DNA from: Neoechinorhynchus agilis
Taxonomy: Eukaryota; Acanthocephala
Direction of reading: 5' to 3'
Assembly: GCA_051530055.1 (NCBI GenBank)
Contig: CM121342.1
Coordinates: 12,152,001-12,216,000, forward strand
DNA: 64,000 bases
Below the pieces are notes generated by a model that saw only the letters and a program-made list of their open reading frames with translations, did no database searches and was not told the origin of the DNA. The translations under genes were made by a program, and so were the position numbers. Numbering within the stretch: position 1 is the stretch's first letter; every line of letters begins with the position of its first letter. Shown here in pieces: positions 1-11,911 of the stretch.

Positions 1-511
1 TTGGCGCCTGATGTTCGTACAGAACTTCCTCTTCGTTCATGAATTCATCATCGTCGTACTCGCTGTCTTCGTCGTCTTCATAATACCAAGAATGAGTGTA
101 GGGACAACTGGTGCCGTATATACATTCCATTTCGGTCAAATTGTACGGACACTCCATGATACTTAAAGCTTTGGCATGTTCAATCATTAGATTTTGTTTT
201 TCTGGACCATTGGGTAAATATCGCTTCGAACGAGCTATTACACAACAGATTCGCCTACAGCAAGGACACGATTGATGATTCTGAGTGAGGGAAAGTTGAC
301 GCCATTGCTGGATACATTCAATGCAGAACTGGTGGTCGCAACAATCCAATAAGCCGTATTCTTTAATTGTATCCAGACAAACCCCACATTTGTGTCGTGC
401 CATTCGACAATCTTGAACGTGGTCGTCACATAAACGGAGTGTTCGACCGGAATAGTGAAATTCTGTCTCAGAAAACACGTCATTCACAGACAATGAAAAC
501 TTGAGGACCAT
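1..511 (-). CDS. Makorin-like RING/CCCH E3 ubiquitin ligase (C-terminus cut by window edge)
   Basis: An open minus-strand frame starts at the ATG at 511 and runs off the left edge (about 170 codons). It encodes a C3HC4 RING at residues 41-82 (CGVC, then CCDHQFCIEC, then CPCC) followed about 38 residues later by a perfect C-x8-C-x5-C-x3-H zinc finger (ECPYNLTEMECIYGTSCPYTH). RING followed by CCCH, with the EKQNLMIEHAKAL linker, is the makorin arrangement. Makorins are E3 ubiquitin ligases that also bind RNA. A Cys/His-containing stretch (LCDDHVQDC) precedes the RING where makorins have their Cys-His region. The usual N-terminal CCCH fingers are not present upstream in this frame; they may lie in an upstream exon or be absent. 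The C-terminal part in the window is acidic (EDDEDSEYDDDE). No splice site is needed within the visible part. The family is confident, the true start is not. Confidence 0.8.
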   Translation of the reverse strand, partial: MVLKFSLSVNDVFSETEFHYSGRTLRLCDDHVQDCRMARHKCGVCLDTIKEYGLLDCCDHQFCIECIQQWRQLSLTQNHQSCPCCRRICCVIARSKRYLPNGPEKQNLMIEHAKALSIMECPYNLTEMECIYGTSCPYTHSWYYEDDEDSEYDDDEFMNEEEVLYEHQAP

Positions 512-666
512 TTTCCAATTGCTTATTTGAACAGAATTTTCGACTTGAAAACAAGCAAAAAGTTAAAACGAAGACCGAATGTCAAAACGAAGAAACGGTT
601 ATTATTAGACTGGCCTCTTATTAACCCTGAACATTAGAAGATTAAAGGTTATCCAGAATCAACGGT

Positions 667-1440
667 GAATCCGAGGCGGTCAACGACGAGTAATAACAAT
701 GCAAACGCCCCCCAAGTTATTAACAGAAATATATAGAGCCCTCAAGCTTTTGTTTTTCAAGCAAACTAATAGAGTCGATTATTGGGACGATTTTTTGTAG
801 TGAAATTAATGATTACTAGCTAATAAAGTTGAATTTTGGGACGGATATGCGACTGGGACGGCACGTCGTAGAAAAATCATCAGGAATAATCCAGTGCCCT
901 CCGGGACGAATCCGAGGCGGTCAACGACGAGTAATAACAATGCAAACGCTCCCCAAGTTATTAACAGAAATATATAGAGCCCTCAAGCTTTTGTTTTTCA
1001 AGCAAACTAATTTAGTCGATTATTGGAACGATTTTTTTGTAGTGAAATTAATGATTACTAGCTAATAAAGTTGAATTTTGGGACGGATATGCGACTGGGA
1101 CAGCACGTCGTAGAAAAATCATCAGGAATAATCCAGTGCCCGTCCTGGACGAATACGAGGCGGTCAACGACGAGTAATAACAATGCAAACGATCGCAAGT
1201 TATTAACAGATATATAGAGGCCTCAAGCTTTTGTTTTTCAAGCAAACTAATAAAGTCGATTATTGGAACGGTTTTTCGTAGTGAAATTAATGATTACTAG
1301 CAAATAAAGTTGAATATTGGGACGGATATGCGACTGGGACACCACTTCCTAGAAAAATCATCAGAAATAATCCAGTGCCCATTCTGGACGGATCCGAAGA
1401 GGTTAACGACGAGTAATGACAATGCAAACGCCCCCAAGTT
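667..1440. repeat. Tandem array, about 242-bp unit, ~3.2 copies
   Basis: The landmark GAGGCGGTCAACGACGAGTAA recurs near 673, 914, 1159 and (diverged) 1396, giving a period of 239-243 bp. Each unit also contains CAAGCTTTTGTTTTTCAAGC and GGGACGGATATGCGACTGGG. The copies differ by scattered substitutions. Short ORFs in this stretch repeat with the array and are not genes. Confidence 0.85.
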
Positions 1441-2785
1441 CCCAACTTTTTTCATTCTCAATAAATAAAGACTTCGTTGGAAGCATAAAGAGGAAGTTCA
1501 AAATTCAATGAAATTTTTAAAAATCATTGAAAATAGACTGAATGCTAACGGCGAACGTTGTGAACCAAAATGCTTTTTTTGTTGATCAGGAAAGGGACCC
1601 AAAAAAGGGTAAGGTTTCGAAACGTCGGCAATGTCAAGAATAGGTAAGACGTATTTTTGGTCGAAAAAGAGATCCCCGTTTAATACTTGGTGAGACAAAG
1701 GCTTTCAACATCGTGCTCGTTTTGAATACATTTATTGGCCAAGCAACCAAATGTTTTGAGCAATGTTGCTTGCCATGCGTTCATTCTCAGCCCGCAACAA
1801 ACTAGAAATTAGGGTCGTAATTTCGGCAGCAACTAAAGAACATGTTATTTTGTATAAAATTCAATAAAACTGCATTTCTTTAAATAAACTCGTGATAACT
1901 TTTAAAGTTAGCCAGAAATCACTTTCTCAAGTCCGAATAAGAGCATCGTAATTTAAAAATTTCCATAACTTATTTATCGAATGGTCTCAGTGAGTGGAAG
2001 TAGCCGAATATCGAACAAAACCGATGACAGACTGATAGTGAATACTCGTACAAAATCATCGATTCTTCAACATTTAGACCCCGTCGCCATAGCGCATTCA
2101 TTCTGAACATTTAATGAGCGTGAACTTCTCGCCTCTTTTAAAGGTTACATCGTGTTCTTTCGAGCAAAAATGATGGATCAATTTTTTGCCGTTCCATCCG
2201 CCCATAGCGAAATCCTCAGGCGCGAAACAAACTATGAACTTAACCAGGATTATTGGTACGATGTATAAAAATAGTCGTTCTTAAATGATATATTGCTTCT
2301 AGTAAACATGCTTAGGATTGAATTGTAAAATATTGATTATTGATTATTGATATTTATGAACCACATCATATTCGTCTAGACTTGAAGGGAGTTTTCTTCC
2401 TTCAGTCTAAATGGCGGGAATGTAGAGTCAATTCCGTGGGAAAATATATTCGAGAGATGGAAAGTGCCGTCCGCGATATCAGAAGTCCAGAATCCATTTC
2501 ACGAGTTAATTGAAATGTTGAACGTTAATATCATGATTCAGCATCGCCCAAGCCAATCCTGTCCCAAATGGAATACTATTAAGCCCATAAATGAAATAGT
2601 ACTCCTCCGAGGGTTGTTGTCATAACTCTACAATGCACTAAACACCCAGACACTGGTCTTTGGGCAGTTCCGCGAGTAGTCACGTTAATCGGTTTCTGCG
2701 GAAATCAATGCCCAAAAACTCATTTTCTTGAGGAGGAAAGCCAATGTGTTATTCCCACTCCATCCACACAAGACGCGTATTTGCG
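1441..2785. other. Non-coding stretch between two tandem arrays
   Basis: I see no convincing coding sequence, RNA gene or terminal repeat here. A short dinucleotide-like stretch near 2330-2352 (TATTGATTATTGATTATTGA) is a minor simple repeat. Confidence 0.5.
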
Positions 2786-3888
2786 AATCGCATGTTGATC
2801 AGTTGGTGGATTCTCGACCGATTTCTTAACCGAATGTATAACTTTCCGATTGTCGTTACTTTAGCATATTGCGCGGTTGATTCAAATATATTTTCAAACC
2901 AATATTTCGGAGTTTTACTCATTCTTCAGGGTCCTGAAAAACATTCGCAATCTTGAAAGAACGCTTTTTCGAAGTCAAAGCTTAAGGAAAATACTGTGTC
3001 GTTGCAACGATTTTGGCCTCTTTAAAATCGCATTGTATTTGGTCATGTCGACGGGAAAAACGATTTATTCAATCGCATGTTGATCAGTTGGTGGATTCTC
3101 GACCGATTTCTTAACCGAATGTATAACTTTCCGATTGTCATTACTTTAGCATATTGCGCGGTTGATTCAAATATATTTTCAAACCAATATTTCGGAGTTT
3201 TACTCATTCTTCAGGGTCCTGAAAAACATTCGCAATCTTGAAAGAACGCTTTTTCGAAGTCAAAGCTTAAGGAAAATACTGTGTTGTTGCAACGATTTTG
3301 GCCTCTTTAAAATCGCATTGTATTTGGCCATGTCGACGGGAAAAACGATTTATTCAATCGCATGTTGATCAGTTGGTGGATTCTCGACCGATTTCTTAAC
3401 CGAATGTATAACTTTCCGATTGTCGTTACTTTAGCAATTTATGCGGTTGATTCAAATATATTTTCAAACCAATATTTCGGAGTTTTACTCATTCTTCAGG
3501 GTCCTGAAAAACATTCGCAATCTTGGAAGAACGTTTTTTGAAGTCAAAGCTTAAGGAAAATACTGTGTCGTTGCAACGATTTTGGCCTCTTTAAAATCGC
3601 ATTGTATTTGGTCATGTCGACGGGAAAAACGATTTATTCAATCGCATGTTGATCAGTTGGTGGATTCTCGACCGATTTCTTAACCGAATGTATAACTTTC
3701 CGATTGTCGTTACTTTAGCAATTTATGCGGTTGATTCAAATATATTTTCAAACCAATATTTCGGAGTTTTACTCATTCTTCAGGGTCCTGAAAAACATTC
3801 GCAATCTTGAAAGAACGCTTTTTCGAAGTCAAAGCTTAAGGAAAATACTGTGTTGTTGCAACGATTTTAGCCCCTTTAAAATCGCATA
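2786..3888. repeat. Tandem array, 285-bp unit, almost four near-identical copies
   Basis: The junction AATCGCATGTTGATCAGTTG occurs at 2786, 3071, 3356 and 3640, so the period is 285, 285 and 284 bp. The last unit breaks off near 3888. Units differ at only a few positions, so the array is young or homogenised. Each unit encodes the same 65-68 residue open frame beginning IQIYFQTNISEFY. Its conservation is explained by the DNA repeat, and no gene is called. Confidence 0.93.
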
Positions 3889-4056
3889 TTCGTCCAAATC
3901 AATAAATTTTAGTTTAAAGTGACCATTTCGAACAAGGATGAAGCTCGTTAGCTGCTACGTACACTTCAAGTTTTTTCGTTTGGGAATATATGAAAGAATG
4001 TTTAAATGTGATGAAAGGTTTCTTAAAAGAACCTTGCGATTTTATAGAATTTGAAA

Positions 4057-5687
4057 ATGAAGATGCGTAAGTTCAAGTTGGTTCTGAGAATCGAATTTGT
4101 ATAATGTATATTTTGTGTTTATTAACGATAGGTCGCCGAACAACAAAGAGGATGACCACAAAGAAACGTGTGAAGATCGACCGTAAAGTCCGGGAGCATA
4201 AGCGTAAAATGAGGAAAAACGAACGTCATGGTGGTCATCGGAATCCTAAAATGGTTGTTCCTCGTCTTGCTCCATTCAAAGACGACATGATGAGTGCTAT
4301 TGAGCAATTGAAAAAACAGGTAGGTATCCCGTATTCGAGATCTTTTTTGATTTCGGTTAGAAATTTGCCGAAACGGCAGAACGAAAAATAGAAAAAGCAA
4401 AAACAAGGAATGCTAATGCCAAGATCAAAAGACTTGAGGATAATTTCAATGCTGGCGAAAAGCGGCAGATTCACGGTTTCGAAAAGGAACTGTCTCAAGT
4501 CATCGAGGCCAGCGATGTGCTTCTTGAGGTTGTCGATGCGCGAGATCCAGAGAATAGACCGCTGGGATTTTCTCTGGGTGTTCGAGAACCTCTCATTTTG
4601 TCAAATTTAGATATTGGTCTTAAAATCTATCCTACAAACGTTTGTAATTAACGTGTGTAGCTCATTTCGTAAGGAGGTTCTTTGTGAGCATGTATCCGTT
4701 TAACTGGTTTATCGAAATAGCTTTTATATATATATGCGACTAGTCCAATTATTTTGTTCGGATAATTTTAATTAGGTTTCGTTTTTTCTAAACATCGAAA
4801 ATCCACGCAAATACACGCTCAGAGCGTATCGAAAAAATGGTTCTTGAGGCTGGCAAAAAGGTTGTGATCGTATTAAACAAATCAGGTTAGTGTTCATACT
4901 TTAAAATTTACAGAGATCCTAAAACTTGATTAAAGATCTCATTCCCCTTGAATTGAAAAGTAGTTGGACAAGTCGACTCAGAGATGAATTTCCTACAGTT
5001 GCATTCAAAGCCAATCACCCAACTGAAGGTTCTGAATTGTTAATGTCAGTTCTCGGCAGTTTTGGTCGGACACTAGACGATGCTTCGCGATCACCGATAA
5101 CTGTTGGAGTGATCGGCATGCCGAACGTTGGTAAAAGCAGCGTAATCAACGCTCTAAAGAGATCCCGTCGGTGTTGTGAGGTTGGCAGCATCCCTGGTCT
5201 TACTCGCAGTGTAAAACGAGTAAAACTCAGCAAGTACATTACCCTGATTGACTGTCCAGGGATTACGGTTGGCCGGGATGAACATAGGATGGTTATGTGC
5301 AACTGTATTGAACCTGCCAAAGTAAACGACCTTTCTTCAGCAATTCAGGAAGTCTTAGATAGGTGTCCTAATGAGGAATTAATGCTTCACTACAAAATTC
5401 CTGCTTTTCAAGGACAAGATGATTTTCTGAAGTGTGTTGCTCAGCGATTCGGTATGCTCTCAAGCGGCGCTGTGCATAATATACGACAAGCAGCTCTTAA
5501 AGTCATTCGAGATTGGACTGTTGGTTCATTGCCCTTCAACTATACAGAAGTACCTGCATCCCATGCTACTGGACCATGCACGATTTCCGATAAACTCAAA
5601 CCAATAATCGATTTAAACGCTCTAATGGTTGATATGAAAGCCGAGCCCGTAGTTGGTGATAATGATGTCGCTATGGAGGTCGAGTAA
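4057..5687 (+). CDS. GNL3: Nucleostemin / GNL3-family nucleolar GTPase
   Basis: Five exons: 4057-4066, 4132-4319, 4361-4577, 4823-4885, 4936-5687. They join in frame to 409 residues (human GNL3 is about 549). The N-terminus is basic (MKMRRRTTKRMTTKKRVK, then KVREHKRKMRK) and matches the nucleolar-targeting start of the family. The GTPase is circularly permuted, as expected: VIEASDVLLEVVDARDP, then G4 NKSD across the 4885/4936 junction, then G1 GMPNVGKSS, the GLTRS switch, and G3 DCPG. GNL3 proteins act in ribosome biogenesis and proliferation. Introns are 65, 41, 245 and 50 bp. The first exon has only 10 coding bases (ATGAAGATGC before GTAAGT) and was chosen because it restores the family N-terminus. 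The 245-bp intron donor (4578) is the least certain. The acidic C-terminal tail of vertebrate GNL3 is nearly absent. The AATAAA starting at 5687 shares its first A with the stop codon. Confidence 0.9.
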
Positions 5688-5828
5688 ATAAAAGCGTTTT
5701 CGTCTTTTTAAAATAATAAAAATTCCTCATTGAATTTGGACTGAGTTGTCATTATAAAAAAGATTTAAACATATTTTCTCCAAACGTGATGAATTGAGTA
5801 CATGAATGTCGGCCCGGTTAATAATATT

Positions 5829-5943
5829 TTTATTAAAGACGTTTATCGAACCTCGTCAGGTTCATCATAAGTTTGTTAGTAAACAAAAGGTGGTCGCTAG
5901 CGGTGATAGACCCGACGAGGCTCGAAATGTATTTAATAAAAAA
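5829..5943. repeat. Foldback element, hammerhead-like family A (two inverted cores)
   Basis: The left arm (TTTATTAAAGACGTTT, then CGAACCTCGTCAGGTTCATC) is answered by a right arm (GGTGATAGACCCGACGAGG, then CTCGAAATGTATTTAATAAA). Each arm carries one copy of a TGATGA / stem / CGAAA core in opposite orientation. It lies 140 bp past the GNL3 stop codon. Confidence 0.6.
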
Positions 5944-6691
5944 CCTAAGTAATACTTCTGAATCTATGAAGTTAAAATATATTTTTTCTCGCTTATTTGA
6001 AAAACATTTCGCAGACACTACATAGATTTTATTCGAGTTTGGCGATGTTTTCCCCCGGATTGTTGTTGGTGTTGATCATTTATTTTAAAATATTTTGTAA
6101 GCTTTTTGCTTACCTTTTCAGTTATATCTACAAATTAAGCTAAAAGTCAGAATTGGACTATAGGCGTGGATCCGCGGGGGGTGTATTCCCTACTTACCAG
6201 CTGCGGTGATTGGATCAACAAAGTAAGGTAATCGAAAATGTTCCTCTGTTATCAAATAGCGGCCACCTCTTCCTTAGATAAATACGTCCAATTGCATATT
6301 CGTTTCATGATTTTATCTTGTCTTAGAAATACTGTTCATTTGTAAGACTTCACTCGTTGACCTATTTCTTTCGGCTTCATAAATTGAATCTTAGTGAGTC
6401 GGTCAAATCGCGCTATGATCAATCGAAATCATTCTTAATAGTGTCGTTCTGAATTTTCTTTAAAATTTATCCATGTTATGTTGTCGTTCTTAGTGATTAT
6501 GAAGATAATTTCAAGATTCTTAGCTTATTAGAAATGAATCATAACTGCCTTAAGATTAGTGGAAGGATTTAATCATTACTTTCAGCACTGCCAATTCTTT
6601 TTCAAAAGGAGGTATCGATTGTTCATTAAATCTCACCAAGTAGCTAGTAATATGCTCATCGATCATTAATTCTTTACTTATAAATTCATAG
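5944..6691. other. Spacer before the KDM6-like gene
   Basis: No coding sequence recognised. The stretch directly before the first ATG (TAAATTCATAG at 6681-6691) ends in AG, so it could be a splice acceptor from an unseen 5' UTR exon. Confidence 0.4.
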
Positions 6692-9600
6692 ATGACTTCA
6701 TCCACCAAGACGGTTGAGCTGGCCGTTGAAACTCGGGAGAACGTTCAACAGAAACCAAACCGGAGATTACTTGAATTCGAGGCTGCGCTCAAACTAACGA
6801 GGTTTGTGTGCTTCGTTAACTTTTCCATCTATCATTAACTTTCATAATTCGTTTTCAGCAGTTCATTTTGCCGAGTTCAAGATTTCAACACGTTCGTTTT
6901 CTTAAGCAAATGGATTAATATCACAGAAAGTCAAAACGAGTCAATATCATCGGACAACCAAGCCTGTTACCACTTATTCCTTGGTCATTGGTACCTATTA
7001 TTGTTCGATTATCGCCGCTCGTATCTTGCTTACAGACGAGCTCTTCATTTCGATAAAAATGATATGCTTAAAGTAAGTACCAACTTCGCGGCTATCTTTA
7101 CCGCTCGCTCGTACAGGACAATCCTGATTTCTTGTACGGACTCGGAGTGTCCGCTGGATATCTAAAATTCTATCACAGGGCTGTCAAGGCGTTTCTGAGG
7201 CTCGTATTTTTGTATCCGGACTATCATAGGGCTCCCGACGCTCGACTAAGATTAGCTCTTATATTGAAGCAACTCAAGTTCTATGAAAGGAGCCGCAAGT
7301 TCTTTAGACAAGTTTGTTATGATGTTAATGTCGATTTGGGTTCAAGTGTACCTTTACCAGAAATTCTGCTTTCGTATGGTCATTTGTTAGAGCTGAAAAA
7401 AGATTTTGCGCTTGCCAAAGTCGTTTACGATCATTTACTCAACAATGATAATACTCCTATCTTGTGGATTGTCAGAATGCAAATTTTTTGAAATTTCAGC
7501 TGGGTGTTTTTATTTCGTCAAGAAGAAAAATCATCTCAACGTTGATATTTGTGCTCGTTCTGATTATATTGCTTATGAAAATCGTTGCTGATTTTGTATG
7601 AATATCACTAAACATTTAATGGCCGATTTGAGCGTGTACTTCGCTGTGAGTTGATTTATGTTTGTTAGAAGATTCAGTTATTCTGGTTTTTTTATGACGG
7701 AAAATTTGAAGTAACTTGTTAGGTCCAATATTTCTGCACAATCTTGTGCATTTTTTCAATTTTGTTTCGTAACTTAATTTAAGAAACATCCTTATTATTG
7801 TTTGAAACCGAAAGCTCCCCCAGTTCTTGACTCTAAAAGTTTTCTTTATTAACGTTTTTATTGTAAAATCTGGCCTTTTCTTTTATTCGGCTATCCACAG
7901 CTTAATGATTTGATAAGCTTCGTAAATCAGAGAATGAGTTCTTTGTATTATGAAGCTTCGAAAGTGAATGGTTGTGAAAACTTTAAGGAGCAGGCAGCAA
8001 GATTTGCGGAAATAGCCTGTAGTCAAGACCCAAGCGACTTACGAGCCACGTACCTCCACGGTCTCTCATTGGCCGCTGTTGGTCGAACAAGTGAAGCGTT
8101 CCATCGATATAGAGAGTGTGTAGACGGAGGAATGGATGCCATAAATAGAGGATGTGGCACACAAGACACTCAAGAACATGTTAATCGTCTCGGCGAGTTT
8201 TGTGTCAAAAGTGCATCAGATGCCTGGTGCATGATAGCTAATCTCTATCGGAAACAGAAGCAAGTACACGATGCCGTTCAAGCCTACGTATGTTCTATCC
8301 GAATGGACTCATCGAACTTTACTTCTTGGTTGAACATTGGCCAAGTTTATGAGGCTCTTGGAGAAATAGAAGATGCTTTGTATGCTTACGGTAATGCCTG
8401 CGCCATTCAAAGTAACGATGAACTCAGTGCGAGAATGGTAATGCTCACTAGTTTGAGTCATGCTTGCCAATCAGGCGTTATATCCGATCAAGATTTAAAC
8501 AGAATCATGCCTGATAGAGCAATGAATTGCACTCTTCAAAAACTTCGAGATATTTTACCACCTTTTGATCACCTCAAATACAAGTCGGAAAATTCCCATA
8601 ATTCAAAACTGGATAGACAAATGCGATGTCTAAAAGGAGGAGGTGAAGGTGTCACCTTTACTAGTGATGATATCCGTTCCGTCGATGTTCCAGACGAGGA
8701 ATCTAATTTTGACTTACCCTGGCCGGTACTGAGGAAACATGAACGACTTGAGTGCTGGAAAAGTTTTAACCCGATGCCCGTGTATATTGTTTTGCCAAGA
8801 ATTAACTGTCCATTCGAAAGCCGACTGTATCTACCAATGCCGTTGCACAATCCTCCAAAAATAAGACTGAAGACACTCACGATTGAATGCCCATTGTGGA
8901 ACAGCGGTGAAGATGACGATAACGGGTTTATGTTTATACCAGATTCTTCTCTTAATCATCCAGCCACCCTTTATTCTGAATTCTGCACCCATTTTGACGT
9001 TGCTACCACTTATTTCACTCCGGTAGGGTTGCTATCTTGCATTCCGAAGAACTTTTCGCTCTTTATGACCACACGAGAACTGCGTCCATATGAAAACAGC
9101 TCGTGGATGAAAGTAGAGACCGAACTTGTTCCTATCACATTTTCCGACTTTATTAACCTTCAAATGGAATCTTCGAAGGACAACAATGGTATCGTTAAAC
9201 CAGCCAGTGCTGTTGTTCCAATTCCCAGTAACTCAGCGCAGTATGCCGAAGTCACTGAAAGGATTCCATTTCATTTCGCAGCTGATATGTCAGTGGGTTT
9301 TAGTTTTCAGCATTTTAAAACCCAGAAACACGGTGGATAAACTTGAGCGCTCTATTCACACATCGTTTTTATTTTTCGATCATAAAAGTCGAGATTTTTG
9401 AAATAGCCTTTTATTTACATTCCTAAATTCGGATTATAAAGCACTTTAGGAAAACGAAGCTGTGTTCTGTAAAATTTCTAGTGATCACACCTTTTAGTAT
9501 AGAATGAAAATGAACATGCTTTTTAAACACCGTACATACAAACGCGTAAATATAAATTTATATCAATGTGTGGCCTTTTATCACACGGCTGATAATTGTT

Positions 9601-11046
9601 GGGTTGGGCTGTGTGCCCAAAAATTATCAGCCGTGTGATAAAAGGCCACACATTGATATAAGTTACCGGCTGCTCAATCTTCATAAAAAAATATATAAAT
9701 TTATTTTGACTTCGAAATTTCTACCTTGAATTTTTAGCTAGCTTTTATTCAAATCTTCTCCATGATAAATCTTCCCTAACTTTTTGCTATGAAAACTGTG
9801 ATAAGTTTGTTTAGTGCTCATTGTTCCTTTACTAGCTTTGTAATGCACAACCTCAAAAAGTCCTTTATTTACGCAAAGTGGACAAACATCGTTTTTAAGC
9901 GATCTGATCTTTTCCTTAAAAAATAAAGACCAGCAAAGTAAAAAAAATTAGGTGTATGCTGCGATTGACAGTGCCTTTTTATAACACCGCTAGTGTATTG
10001 ATTTTTTTGACATAAAGGTTTTTCAAAATCGTGCATAGATAGTGACAGTTTAAATGCCGGAAAATCTTTTTGATCAGTATCTTGTACTCATGATTGGAAT
10101 CCACTGACCAAAAGACACCAGTCTGATGACTTACCTGAAACGCAGTTACACCCCCGAAGAAGATTCAGTTTCCAATTCAGCCACAGTTACAGCCCAGCTC
10201 TTTACGTCCGGAGGCGTTATACTTCCAATGAGATGTGAGCCCTACGACTTGGTATACATAAGCACTGGTCCTCATTTTGTTCACTGGTCGATGCTTTTGT
10301 CCACTCCAGATCACACAAACCCAATAGATCTTATTGACGGTTCGTATTGGCGATCAACTGTGCCTGAAAAAGAAGCTAAATCGGATATAATATCAGTTAC
10401 ACAAAAGCCGGCAGATCTTTTCTATGTGTACGCCAATACGCCACATTGGGGATTCGTGGATGGATACTGCGTCCTCGTTCGATACTCATGCTCATCCACA
10501 GAAGAGTCACAAATTCACATTGATTTCGAAGCCATAGCTCGATCGAATTTAGCTTGTGAGGAAAAACAGATAAAATGCCGAGTGCCTCTTTATCGGTTAG
10601 TGCATTGTCTCGAACAATGTCATACTCGTATAATGGGTCAATACTACAAACACATAAAACGGGTTATGGCCTATGAACTAAAACAAACTCAATGCTACCT
10701 TGATATGGCGGCTAAAGCCGGAATTCCAGTGCGTTCGAGTAATTTCAATTATACAGACATTCAAATCGATGAATTGGTCGAATGTATTGATTGTGAACGA
10801 GAATTATTTAATGCTTATTTCAAACCGATTTCAGCCGTAACGCTGGATCGGTTCGGAATCAAGGATGCAGTTGTTAAATGGACCAATAAATGTGCAGCAG
10901 TCAGTCTATGTATAAATTGCACTAAAAGGCGCTTTGGCAGTACTTTGGACGGATTGGAACTCATTTTTAAGTTTGACATCATGCAAATGATTCACGCATA
11001 CGGCGCCTTCTATGAGTTTGAGGAAGATGATTACACTGGAGAATAA
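6692..11046 (+). CDS. KDM6/UTX-like protein (TPR + JmjC C-terminal half, HxE metal motif not found)
   Basis: Proposed exons: 6692-6801, 6859-7072, 7117-7470, 7901-9288, 10122-11046, joining in frame to about 996 residues (human KDM6A 1401). The N-terminal half holds TPR repeats, including a block closely matching UTX (SDAWCMIANLYRKQKQ, then DAVQAYVCSIRMDS). The linker motif LYSEFCTHFDVATTYFTPVG is UTX-like. The last exon has the third Fe ligand region (QKPADLFYVYANTPHWGF), the helical domain, and the KDM6 zinc-binding domain (ECIDCE and CINC). Enzymes of this family remove methyl groups from H3K27. About 90 family residues that carry the first JmjC strands and the HxE iron ligands are missing between 9288 and 10122. 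The aligned position reads TPEEDSVSN where UTX has TPGHQENN. The 9289-10121 intron contains a perfect foldback and no recognisable coding. The exon 3/4 junction (donor at 7471) is weak. The stop codon overlaps an AATAAA. Likely a scaffold without demethylase activity. Confidence 0.8.
7686..7762 (-). repeat. Single-arm copy of dispersed repeat family B in a KDM6 intron
   Basis: On the minus strand this reads TGCACAAGATTGTGCAGAAATATTGGACCTAACAAG in part. It is a diverged copy of the GGCAC..GTGCC/GAAATAT..GGA block seen at 17.1 and 44.1 kb. It lies in the intron between the third and fourth KDM6-like exons. Confidence 0.5.
9553..9661. repeat. Perfect long inverted repeat inside a KDM6 intron
   Basis: The arm TATATCAATGTGTGGCCTTT continues ATCACACGGCTGATAATT and is repeated as an exact reverse complement about 25 bp later (to 9661). 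The arms are about 39 bp and I see no mismatch. The spacer contains GGGTTGGGCTGTGTGCCC. A related fragment (GGTGGGCTATGTGCCCTAGG, then ATGATCAGCT) occurs at 33887. Perfect arms suggest recent insertion or ongoing correction. Confidence 0.88.
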
Positions 11047-11911
11047 AATTGAAATATGTCATGATGTCGGCGGAGGGTCAATGTCAGTCACTTTGTATGT
11101 TTTAACAGTCTTTTAATTACATCGAGCGAAAAATTTATATTGGAATGAATTATCGAACAAACTTGTTCGACAGTAATTGCTTCAATTGTAAAAGTTCTTA
11201 CTCAAAATAATTAGTTTTTTTAAATGACTTCTCGAGGAGCATTTTAATTCCAAAGCCATTTTTATTTTAAATTTAGTATTAGTGGTTAAGTACATCGAAA
11301 TCACTGATGAGCTTATCGAAAGGCAAAATCGGAATGGGTTGTGCTTAGTTTTGTTTTGTAACCAATAGAGATAAAAATCGAGAATAATAAGAGTGCAAAT
11401 ACGTAATTCAAGCTGTTTTCTAGCATTTTTTAAAACAACATTTTTTGTCGAAGTGAGTTAATTTGATCGCTTGGCTGTCACGCAGAAATTCTCATCTAAA
11501 TTATGGATTTAAAAGTTCAACCCATATTATGTTCTACTTTTGGCGACCAAATTGTCGTTGATTCGCTCATTTATAGGTTATTTGATACGATCGTATCAAT
11601 TTTATTGAATGCCTTGAGAAAGAAAATAAATTCGAAAATACATCTGAGTACAATATATCCGTTAAAACTTGCCAGTAACTAAATATTCAAAAATTTTATG
11701 TGTCTTTGAATTCCATTTCACGCCTTTACACTTTACTTTCGCCAGGATTATTCCTTTTACTCTCAAGTCGGCGTCTAATTGGCTAATGGGTCGTTAAATG
11801 CAACAGTTCGTCTGTTCTAACGACTTCTTACAAATACAACATGCACTTGATGTCAGTTTACAAAGTAGCAGTAATATAAGGACTTGAAGGAGCACCGTTT
11901 CACTTAACAAA
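11047..11911. other. Intergenic spacer KDM6-FEZF
   Basis: AT-rich, with no coding frame or RNA gene recognised. Promoter elements for the FEZF gene would be expected just before 11912, but no clear TATA box is visible. Confidence 0.4.

Noticed and set aside
2877-3922. Repeated 65-68 residue ORFs (IQIYFQTNISEFY...) as a tandem gene family
   Set aside because: They recur with exactly the 285-bp DNA period, have no domain or splice support, and their conservation follows the satellite repeat.
10122-11046. The KDM6 C-terminal exon as an independent gene starting at its first ATG
   Set aside because: The donor at 9289 and acceptor at 10121 join it in the right phase to the TPR half, and the combined order matches UTX.
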